Notes under the pieces: generated by a model
What the model saw: the letters and a program-made list of their open reading frames with translations, nothing else
Told to the model about the DNA's origin: nothing
Databases searched by the model: none
In this document: positions 6,648 through 12,731 of the stretch, piece after piece
Layout: the number at the start of each line of letters is the position of its first letter
Position numbering within the stretch: the first letter of the stretch is position 1
Source of the DNA: Atopobium sp.
GTDB taxonomy: Bacteria > Actinomycetota > Coriobacteriia > Coriobacteriales > Atopobiaceae
Length of the DNA: 20,446 bases
Direction: 5' to 3'
NCBI GenBank assembly: GCA_022732885.1
Contig: JAIJTS010000022.1
Coordinates: 1 to 20,446, forward strand
Translations under genes and position numbers: made by a program

Positions 6648-7868
6648 TTGAACCTCTGGGTAACCATGTTTTGTGTTTTTCTCTCAGCTGGTCTTGGTTC
6701 AGCTCTGATTACCCCTGTCGTTCGTCAACTAGCTTGGAAACTTGGAGTTGTCGATAAACCCTCTGCTCGTCGAGTCAATAAAAAGCCTATTCCTCGCATG
6801 GGTGGCGTGGCAATTTTCTTTGGACTAGCAATTGCAATGCTAGTGCGTTATGGCGTTGAAGCAATCTTTGGACATGCAGAGATCACCCTTTATTCCCGCT
6901 TTTATCTCAACGTTAACTTCTGGATTGTTGGCGCTGCGTTTGTAGTTATTTTCTTGACTGGCCTGCTTGACGACATTTTTTCTCTTAAGCCAATCCAAAA
7001 ACTTGCTGGTCAATTTATTGCAGCAAGCATTGCAGCAGCTGGCGGACTAATTATTGGTAACGTTGTTGATCCGTTTACTGTGTACGGTTTTGTAGATCTT
7101 GGATGGCTTGCTTATCCAGCAACCGTCATTTACCTAGTTGCTTACGCCAATATCATTAACCTAATCGACGGTCTTGACGGACTTTCTTCAGGTATTTCCT
7201 GCATTGCTTCTACCACTATGTTTGTACTTTCCATTTGGGCTGGCCGATTTGACGCTGCTCTTTTAAGTGCTGCAATCGCAGGTACCACACTTGGTTTTCT
7301 AGTTCATAACTCATATCCTGCAACTATCTTTATGGGCGATTCTGGTTCATTGACCTTGGGATTTGCCCTGGGAACAATTTCACTTTTGTCCGTCACCCGA
7401 TGGGCAGGACTCACAACCATCATTGTTCCTCTCGTTGTTGCAGGTATTCCAATTATTGATACCTTCTCTGCAATTGTCCGACGAACTCGTGCACATGTCA
7501 GTTTTGCCACTGCAGACCGAGGCCACATCCACCACCGCTTGATGGCTCATGGCTACAACCAGCGCCAGGCGGTTCTTTTAATGTATGGCTGGACTTCCCT
7601 CTTATGCGGTGGTTCGCTTATTATGACGCAGGTCAACACAATGCCTCGCATCGCAATTTTTGTTTTGTTGCTTACAATGTCCGCACTTTTTGCAAAATAT
7701 CTGCATCTTTTTGAGCCCGTTTTGTTGCATCATACAGATCCAAAGACCGGTGAAGATGAACTTATTGGTCCAAAAGACCCAGACTTTGACGAAGAGATAA
7801 AGCAGCTACACGAAGAAGAACATGAGCATTTGGAAGAGCTTATTCACAGAGATCATAAGAGCGAATAG
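6648..7868 (+). CDS. WecA/TagO-type undecaprenyl-phosphate sugar-1-phosphate transferase
   Basis: A 406-residue polytopic membrane enzyme of glycosyltransferase family 4 (MraY/WecA/TagO superfamily). It should transfer a sugar-1-phosphate, probably GlcNAc-1-P, from a UDP-sugar to undecaprenyl phosphate, starting wall glycopolymer or surface polysaccharide synthesis. Landmarks are PSARRVNKKPIPRMGG (38-53), the Mg-binding DD (108-109), NIINLIDGLDGLSSG (168-182), MGDSGS (229-234), and HIHHRL (293-298), which separates WecA/TagO types from MraY. About ten hydrophobic helices are visible, and the C-terminus is a charged Glu/His-rich tail. The start is TTG at 6648, with GAAGGG about 8 nt upstream; an ATG at 6666 is the alternative. 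It is the only complete plus-strand gene and converges on the rplT operon. WecA versus TagO cannot be decided here. Confidence 0.9.
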   Translation: MNLWVTMFCVFLSAGLGSALITPVVRQLAWKLGVVDKPSARRVNKKPIPRMGGVAIFFGLAIAMLVRYGVEAIFGHAEITLYSRFYLNVNFWIVGAAFVVIFLTGLLDDIFSLKPIQKLAGQFIAASIAAAGGLIIGNVVDPFTVYGFVDLGWLAYPATVIYLVAYANIINLIDGLDGLSSGISCIASTTMFVLSIWAGRFDAALLSAAIAGTTLGFLVHNSYPATIFMGDSGSLTLGFALGTISLLSVTRWAGLTTIIVPLVVAGIPIIDTFSAIVRRTRAHVSFATADRGHIHHRLMAHGYNQRQAVLLMYGWTSLLCGGSLIMTQVNTMPRIAIFVLLLTMSALFAKYLHLFEPVLLHHTDPKTGEDELIGPKDPDFDEEIKQLHEEEHEHLEELIHRDHKSE

Positions 7869-7940
7869 CTGGAAAAGTTAACTAAGACTTCTGACACCAG
7901 CGTTACTTTACACGTGAGCTTCAACTGCCCAAGTTTAGTC

Positions 7941-7975
7941 AAAAAGAAACCCCGCACATCCGAGATGTACGGGGT
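7941..7975 (-). terminator. Rho-independent terminator of the infC-rpmI-rplT operon
   Basis: Stem ACCCCGTACATC/GATGTGCGGGGT on the minus strand (12 pairs including one G-U) with a TCG loop, followed by TTCTTTTTG. In the plus direction the G-U becomes an A-C mismatch and no T-run follows, so it mainly serves the minus-strand operon. The 157 bp between the convergent genes hold nothing else I can identify. Confidence 0.8.
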
Positions 7976-8025
7976 GTAACTATCTAGCTCGAAAAAATTG
8001 CTCAGTCGAGGCTACTTAACTGAAG

Positions 8026-8385
8026 TTACTCAGCAAGTGCCTTCTTAGCAATTTCAGCAAGATCTGCAAAGCCCTGCTCATCAGAGTATGCAATCTCTGC
8101 GAGAACTTTGCGGTCAAGCTCAACACCAGCAAGCTTGAGGCCGTGCATAAACTTGCTGTAAGAAAGATCGTTAATACGTGCTGCAGCGTTGATACGCTGA
8201 ATCCACAGTGCACGGAAATCACGCTTCTTGTTACGACGGTCACGGTAAGCATACTGACCAGAATGCTGTGCCTGCTCCTTCATACCACGGAAGGTACGAG
8301 AGGAAGTTCCGTAATAACCCTTTGTGCGCTCGACGAGCGTCTGACGCTTCTTGCGACCAGCAACTGCGCGCTTAACTCTTGCCAT
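8026..8385 (-). CDS. rplT: Large ribosomal subunit protein bL20
   Basis: A 119-residue basic protein. It begins MARVKRAVAGRKKRQTLVER and contains KGYYGTSSRTFRGMKEQ and the conserved RIN(A)AAR…SYSKFMHGLK…LDRKVLAEIA…F blocks of bL20 in the right order and length. bL20 is an early 50S assembly protein that binds 23S rRNA and, in known systems, represses its own operon by binding the mRNA leader. AAGGAG lies 9 nt before the ATG. It is the last gene of infC-rpmI-rplT, 41 bp after rpmI. Confidence 0.97.
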   Translation of the reverse strand: MARVKRAVAGRKKRQTLVERTKGYYGTSSRTFRGMKEQAQHSGQYAYRDRRNKKRDFRALWIQRINAAARINDLSYSKFMHGLKLAGVELDRKVLAEIAYSDEQGFADLAEIAKKALAE

Positions 8386-8426
8386 ATCTAATCACTCCTT
8401 GTTATTTGATCTGGTGGATGGCGCGC

Positions 8427-8627
8427 TTAGTTCTTAGCGCCCATACGCTGAGAAACTACTGCTGCATCGCCAGCGGAAAGAACAGCTTCTTTACGGAAGC
8501 CACGAATACGCTTCTGGGACTTCTTGGTAAGAATGTGGCTCTTAAAAGCCTTAGCACGCATGATCTTGCCAGTACCGGTGCGGCGGAAACGCTTAGCCGA
8601 ACCCTTGTGCGTCTTCATCTTAGGCAT
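8427..8627 (-). CDS. rpmI: Large ribosomal subunit protein bL35
   Basis: A 66-residue basic protein starting MPKMKTHKGSAKRFRRTGTG, the hallmark of bL35, and ending in GAKN. It is a small 50S protein. The ATG at 8627 has AGGAGGAG about 6-8 nt upstream, inside the 3' end of infC. The infC stop and this start are 1 nt apart, indicating translational coupling. A longer in-frame reading upstream only re-reads infC and is not the real start. Confidence 0.97.
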   Translation of the reverse strand: MPKMKTHKGSAKRFRRTGTGKIMRAKAFKSHILTKKSQKRIRGFRKEAVLSAGDAAVVSQRMGAKN

Positions 8628-8628
8628 A

Positions 8629-9210
8629 CTACTTCTCCTCCTGTGTGGTGCCATCCTGAGCACCCTCGGGCTTCTCGTCAAATGCTCCCTTGATTGGAGC
8701 AACGAGCATGTGCATGTTACGGCCTTCAATGAGCGGTTTTTGCTCAATTGTGGCATAAGGCTTCAAATCTTCAGCAAGGCGATCAAGTACAATACGGCCC
8801 TGCTCTGGGTGAGCCATCTCGCGTCCACGGAACATGATGGTAATCTTGACGCGTGCTCCCTTCTTGAGGAAGCGCAGTACGTGACCTTTTTTGGTCTCGT
8901 AATCGCCCACATCAATCTTTGGGCGGAACTTCATCTCTTTGACTTCGATCTTGACTTGGTTCTTACGAGCTGCTTTGGCCTTGCGAGCCTGCTCGTATTT
9001 GAACTTACTGTAATCAAGAATCTTGCATACAGGAGGCTCGGCATTTGGAGCAATCTCTACGAGATCAAGACCATGCTCACGAGCTCTCTTTATTGCATCA
9101 TTGACGCCAAAAAGACCAAGCTGACTACCATCAGCGTCAATAAGACGACACGTGCGAGCAGTGATTTCCTCATTAATGCGAGGACCATCGTTCTTGGCTA
9201 TCTTGTACAC
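8629..9210 (-). CDS. infC: Translation initiation factor IF-3
   Basis: A protein of about 193 residues that binds the 30S subunit, prevents premature 50S joining and checks the initiator codon. Its N-domain begins RINEEITARTCRLIDADGSQLG and includes LDLVEIAPNAEPPVCKILDY-KFKYEQ. A lysine-rich linker follows, and the C-domain contains KEMKFRPKIDVGDYETK, FLKKGARVKITIMFRGREMAHPEQG and MHMLVAPIK. The C-tail is acidic. The start is uncertain: I use GTG (9210), but the ATA at 9201 is better spaced from AAGG (8 nt) and would give AKNDGPRINEEI. IF-3 genes of other bacteria use such non-standard starts for self-control. The apparent reading back to 9282 runs through the leader terminator and is not coding. 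Confidence 0.93.
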   Translation of the reverse strand: MYKIAKNDGPRINEEITARTCRLIDADGSQLGLFGVNDAIKRAREHGLDLVEIAPNAEPPVCKILDYSKFKYEQARKAKAARKNQVKIEVKEMKFRPKIDVGDYETKKGHVLRFLKKGARVKITIMFRGREMAHPEQGRIVLDRLAEDLKPYATIEQKPLIEGRNMHMLVAPIKGAFDEKPEGAQDGTTQEEK

Positions 9211-9416
9211 CTTCCCTCTTGGACAATTGCTTGTCCGCCAATAAAAAACCCAGTGCACAAGCAACTGGGAGACAATACGCACAGGTAATGTGCGAAGATT
9301 AAATTGTCTGACCAGACAGCTGCTTTTGCGCTGTGTAGGTGGGGACTCACGTTCAATCCCACTTCAAAAGTACTGTGTAAGATTACCTCTAACGAGAAAA
9401 TATTACAAGTACCAAG
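9211..9416 (-). promoter_or_regulatory. Structured mRNA leader of infC-rpmI-rplT (L20-type autoregulatory leader)
   Basis: There is no gene here. The minus-strand leader shows several stems: GTGGGA/TCCCCAC in the distal part; TGTCTG-GT-CAGACA; a composite stem GACAAT/ATTGTC enclosing CGCACA/TGTGCG (about 9304-9270); the terminator at 9243-9269; and GGACAA-GCAA-TTGTCC (9236-9221), which abuts the ribosome-binding site. The terminator loop TTGCTTGT (9264-9257) is exactly complementary to ACAAGCAA in the last hairpin (9234-9227), allowing a pseudoknot. In Bacillus and E. coli this operon is controlled by L20 through its leader; whether this is the same RNA family is not tested. Confidence 0.6.
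9243..9269 (-). terminator. Leader attenuator upstream of infC
   Basis: Stem CCCAGT/ACTGGG (9269-9264 and 9254-9249) with a 9-nt loop, then six T (9248-9243). It lies only about 33 nt before the infC start and would stop transcription before the operon unless prevented, the arrangement of an attenuator. Confidence 0.75.
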
Positions 9417-9444
9417 CTAGATATGACGAGAATTTCACATCTAG
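9417..9444 (-). other. Hairpin between tRNA-Leu and the infC leader
   Basis: Arms CTAGATGTGA and TCATATCTAG (minus strand, 10 pairs with one G-U) and an 8-nt loop, 14 bp after the tRNA-Leu 3' end. No proper T-run follows on the minus strand (CTTGGTACTT), so it is either a weak tRNA terminator or a processing site. The plus strand is followed by TTTAAACTTTT, but no plus-strand gene ends here. Confidence 0.45.
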
Positions 9445-9458
9445 TTTAAACTTTTAGC

Positions 9459-9542
9459 TGGTGCCCGAGGTGGGACTTGAACCCACACGAGTTTCCTCAA
9501 AGGTTTTTGAGACCTCCGCGTCTGCCATTCCGCCACTCGGGC
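9459..9542 (-). tRNA. tRNA-Leu (anticodon CAA)
   Basis: An 84-nt class II tRNA on the minus strand. The acceptor GCCCGAG pairs with CTCGGGC. The anticodon stem GAGGT/ACCTT has loop CTCAAAA, giving CAA for codon UUG. There is a long variable arm, T loop TTCAAGT, and an encoded CCA. It lies between the MBL operon and the infC leader. Confidence 0.95.
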
Positions 9543-9543
9543 T

Positions 9544-9581
9544 AAAAAGTTTGCATAGGTACTATACCGCACCTATGCAAA
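9544..9581 (-). terminator. Terminator of the recJ-rel-MBL operon, overlapping the tRNA-Leu promoter
   Basis: Perfect 11-bp arms TTTGCATAGGT/ACCTATGCAAA (9581-9571 and 9560-9550) with a 10-nt loop, then CTTTTT on the minus strand. The loop holds TATAGT (9566-9561), a good -10 box placed to start tRNA-Leu 12 nt upstream of its 5' end, with AAGACA 17 bp further up as a possible -35. The same DNA therefore seems to end one unit and start the next. Confidence 0.7.
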
Positions 9582-9616
9582 TCTGTCTTGCCAAATCATC
9601 AAAGTTCTAGCTAAAT

Positions 9617-10393
9617 TTAATCCTGCAAGAATGGATTGGTTGCAAGTTCTGCCTCTAGAGACGTCTGATTTCCATGACCAGACAAAATAATGGAGGTTGG
9701 ATCAAGCTCTGTCTTGATGCGGTTCAAAGAAGCTTGAAGCGTTTCAAAGTTGCCGCCTGGAAGGTCCGTTCTTCCCGCAGAGCCCTGGAAGAGCGTATCG
9801 CCTACAAAGACAGCTCCAGTAGCAGTTCCTTCTCCCACCAAAACAATGCCACCAGGAGTGTGTCCAGGAGTTTCCATAATCTTAAACTGTGCTGTTCCAA
9901 CGGAAAGAATATCCCCCTCGTGGAGAAAACCGTCTGGCTCTGGGGCATCATCGTAGATATCATTTGAGTTATGGGCCCTCTGAGCAAGCTCATTATCTGC
10001 TTTGTTAATCAGATACTGAGCTCCAGGTACCGCAAGCTTCAAAGCCTTAACGCCACCAACATGATCAGCATGACCGTGAGTAGCAACAATGTACTTAAGT
10101 TCAAGGTTTAAAAGCTGTGCAGCAATCTCTGCACCTGATGCACCGGGGTCAATAATCATGCACTCATTACCAGAAACGTAGATGTAGCAGTTGGTCTCAA
10201 GAGGACCTACCTTGAAAACACCAATCTGGTCTTTTGCGTGGTGACATCCACCGTGACCATGATGTCCACAGCAGCCGCCGTGGCCGTGTTCACCATGACT
10301 ATGCTCTCCGTGGTGTCCACAGCAGCTGCCGTGGCCGCTGTGCTCTTCCTCGTGATTATGACCGCAGGAGCAGTCTTCATTTTGATTAGCCAT
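9617..10393 (-). CDS. Metallo-beta-lactamase-fold hydrolase (glyoxalase II-like) with His/Cys-rich N-terminus
   Basis: A 258-residue cytoplasmic hydrolase. Residues from about 58 on are a complete MBL fold of the YcbL/glyoxalase-II-like group: THGHADH (H106, H108, D110, H111), GHTPGG (H178), FVGDTLF (D199) and SGHG (H240) supply the two-metal site. Small members often hydrolyse thioesters, but the substrate here is unknown. Unusually, residues 8-52 hold 15 His and 7 Cys in Gly-rich GHGHGGCCGHH-type runs, a likely Zn/Ni/Cu-binding tail. AAGGAG lies 5 nt before the ATG. The start overlaps the rel stop by 8 bp (ATGGCTAA), implying coupled translation. Confidence 0.88.
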   Translation of the reverse strand: MANQNEDCSCGHNHEEEHSGHGSCCGHHGEHSHGEHGHGGCCGHHGHGGCHHAKDQIGVFKVGPLETNCYIYVSGNECMIIDPGASGAEIAAQLLNLELKYIVATHGHADHVGGVKALKLAVPGAQYLINKADNELAQRAHNSNDIYDDAPEPDGFLHEGDILSVGTAQFKIMETPGHTPGGIVLVGEGTATGAVFVGDTLFQGSAGRTDLPGGNFETLQASLNRIKTELDPTSIILSGHGNQTSLEAELATNPFLQD

Positions 10394-12731
10394 AGAGTCT
10401 CCTTCTCATCTGATTAGCACCTTCACCTGGCATGATACGGCGGGCATCATAAACGGAAGGTACGCGAGTTACAAATGCAAATACAGTGTCAAGCAGGCTG
10501 GTATCAGAGATTGAGACTAAAAAGCGCATACGTACCACGCCCTGCTCACCCACTTGTGTAGCAGCAGAAAGAATATTTGCTCCAGCATCAGACAGCGCAA
10601 CCGTAACATCTTTGAGAAGACCCATGCGGTCCGTTGCTTCAACAACAATCTCAACTCTGAATTCAGTTGCACCGCTAGCATCCCAAGAAACAGGAATGAT
10701 GCGCTTTGGATTGTTAAGCAAGTCTTTAACATTAGGACAATTAGCTCGGTGGACAGAAACACCACGTCCACGTGTAATAAAGCCTACGATGTCATCGCCT
10801 GCAACAGGATTACAGCAATGCGCAAGATGGACAAGTAAATCTGGATCTCCATTTACTACAACGCCGCAGTTAGACTTCTTTGGGCGGCTTCCCTTAGCAG
10901 TCCGAGAAATGACATACGAACGAACCAAAGGTTGGTCATTTGCAATTGCCTTATTTTTCTCCTGAAGTCGTGCTGCATTGCGCGCATGTTCAGAAGCAAT
11001 CTCAGAATTCTTTTCTTCCAGAATCTCACTTACGCGATTAACAACCTGCTTAGCAGACTGATTACCTGAACCAATTCCTGCAAACAAGTCGTCTATGCTG
11101 CGATAATCAAACTGCTCGGTAAGCTGTTCAAGCGCCTTAACAGTACGTGTAGCACTAATACCATAACCGTGTTTGCGCAACTCTTTTGCAAGCTCAGAAC
11201 GTCCATGCTCGGCGTCATCAGATTTATTCTCTTGCAAGAAATACTTGCGAATCTTCGCACGAGCAGACGGTGTTTTTACCAGCGTCATCCAATCGCGAGA
11301 AGGACGAGCATTCTTGTTAGTTAAAATCTCAATGCGATCGCCCATCTGAAGCGTATGTGTCAGAGGAACAACAGAGCCATTCACGCGTGCTCCAACACAG
11401 TGATTGCCCACTTCAGTGTGGACGGCGTAAGCAAAGTCCAGAGGTGTTGAATTGACGCGCAAGCTCATAACCTCGCCCTTTGGCGTGAAAACAAAAATCT
11501 CATGCTCAAAAAGATCTACGCGAAGGTTGTCCAAGAACTCGTGAGGATCATCAATATCGTCTTCAACAGCCCAGTCAAGACTGCGGCGAATCCAATTAAT
11601 AGTTGAATCGATAAGCTTGTCTTCAGAAGACATCTTACCCTTTGAATTGCCTTGCTCCTTATAAAGCCAGTGAGCTGCAATACCGTACTCAGATGCCTCA
11701 TGCATCTCGGCGGTTCTAATCTGAATCTCAATAGGACGACCATCAGGACCAATAACCGTTGTATGCAACGACTGATAAAGATTAGCCTTTGGCGTTGCAA
11801 TATAGTCCTTAAAACGGCCAGGCATTGGATGCCAAAGTGCATGTATGGCACCAAGTGCTGAATAACAATCACCTACGCTTTTAGTAATAACACGCAAGGC
11901 GATAAGATCGTAGATGTTGGAAAACTCCCTGCCCTTGCGCACCATCTTTTGATAGATAGACCACAGATGCTTTGGACGGCCTGTAATCTGGAAGTCAGTA
12001 AGGCCTGCGGCATTGAGCTCATCAGTTAGGGTCTTCTTAGCGTTGTTAAGGTCATTCTCTCTTTGTGCACGAGAGTCAGAAACCATGCGAGCAACGCGCT
12101 GGTACTCCTCTGGCTCTAGCCAAAAGAACGACAAGTCCTCAAGCTCCCACTTAACCGAAGAGATACCCAAGCGGTCAGCAAGAGGTGCATACACGTCCAT
12201 GGTTTCTCGCGCCTTAAACAAGCGACGATCTGGTGGAAGTGCTGCCAACGTACGCATGTTATGAAGGCGGTCAGCAAGCTTGATAATAACAACGCGAATG
12301 TCCTTTGACATAGCAAGAAACATTTTACGCAGGTTAAGCGCCTGCTTCTCGTCCATTGAACTTACTTCAATTGACGTAAGTTTTGTGACGCCGTCAACTA
12401 GCTCAGCCACCGACTCACCAAAGCGAGAAGAAATTTCGTCGAGTGAGGCAGACGTATCTTCTACGGTATCGTGCATAAGAGCAGCACAGATAGTGTCTTC
12501 GTCCATGTGAAGATCGTGTGCAAGAATAAGAGCTACTTCAACTGGGTGGTTGATATAAGGCTCACCGGAGCGACGGCGCTGATCTTTGTGGTAGTTGGCG
12601 GCAAAGGCATACGCAGCAGCAATCTTTGTCTGAGCCTCCTTGGGCAAATAGGAACGCACAGCTCCTTCAAGCAAACGATAATTATCCGCACCTGGCGCCT
12701 TAACCTCTTTTTTGGTCCTCTCATCACTCAT
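10386..12731 (-). CDS. rel: Bifunctional (p)ppGpp synthetase/hydrolase (Rel/SpoT family)
   Basis: A 781-residue stringent-response enzyme that makes ppGpp from GDP/GTP and ATP on starved ribosomes and also degrades it. The HD hydrolase domain is intact (H62, HD 87-88, ED 91-92). The synthetase domain carries the RFKD loop (306-309), the RXKD form typical of bifunctional Rel rather than monofunctional RelA (EXDD), and YQSLHTT (319-325). A TGS domain (about 410-470), a zinc-finger-like segment with HCC (638-640) and HRANC (661-665), and an ACT domain (about 692-765) follow. The ATG at 12731 was chosen: it overlaps the recJ stop by 8 bp (ATGAGTGA) and has GGGAG about 7 nt upstream; a longer reading from 12779 is less likely. 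It is co-transcribed with the recJ fusion and the MBL gene. Confidence 0.96.
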   Translation of the reverse strand: MSDERTKKEVKAPGADNYRLLEGAVRSYLPKEAQTKIAAAYAFAANYHKDQRRRSGEPYINHPVEVALILAHDLHMDEDTICAALMHDTVEDTSASLDEISSRFGESVAELVDGVTKLTSIEVSSMDEKQALNLRKMFLAMSKDIRVVIIKLADRLHNMRTLAALPPDRRLFKARETMDVYAPLADRLGISSVKWELEDLSFFWLEPEEYQRVARMVSDSRAQRENDLNNAKKTLTDELNAAGLTDFQITGRPKHLWSIYQKMVRKGREFSNIYDLIALRVITKSVGDCYSALGAIHALWHPMPGRFKDYIATPKANLYQSLHTTVIGPDGRPIEIQIRTAEMHEASEYGIAAHWLYKEQGNSKGKMSSEDKLIDSTINWIRRSLDWAVEDDIDDPHEFLDNLRVDLFEHEIFVFTPKGEVMSLRVNSTPLDFAYAVHTEVGNHCVGARVNGSVVPLTHTLQMGDRIEILTNKNARPSRDWMTLVKTPSARAKIRKYFLQENKSDDAEHGRSELAKELRKHGYGISATRTVKALEQLTEQFDYRSIDDLFAGIGSGNQSAKQVVNRVSEILEEKNSEIASEHARNAARLQEKNKAIANDQPLVRSYVISRTAKGSRPKKSNCGVVVNGDPDLLVHLAHCCNPVAGDDIVGFITRGRGVSVHRANCPNVKDLLNNPKRIIPVSWDASGATEFRVEIVVEATDRMGLLKDVTVALSDAGANILSAATQVGEQGVVRMRFLVSISDTSLLDTVFAFVTRVPSVYDARRIMPGEGANQMRRRLYG

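Noticed and set aside
9211..9282. Extended N-terminus for IF-3 starting at 9282
   Set aside because: It would translate the attenuator and hairpins of the leader and gives a non-conserved sequence; IF-3 homology begins at about 9200.
8524..9288. 254-residue plus-strand open frame
   Set aside because: It is antisense to rpmI and infC, whose protein identities are certain, and its translation resembles no family.
10225..10390. Repetitive DNA that could suggest a CRISPR or tandem repeat array
   Set aside because: The repeats are in-frame His/Gly/Cys codons of the MBL gene with no regular spacers.
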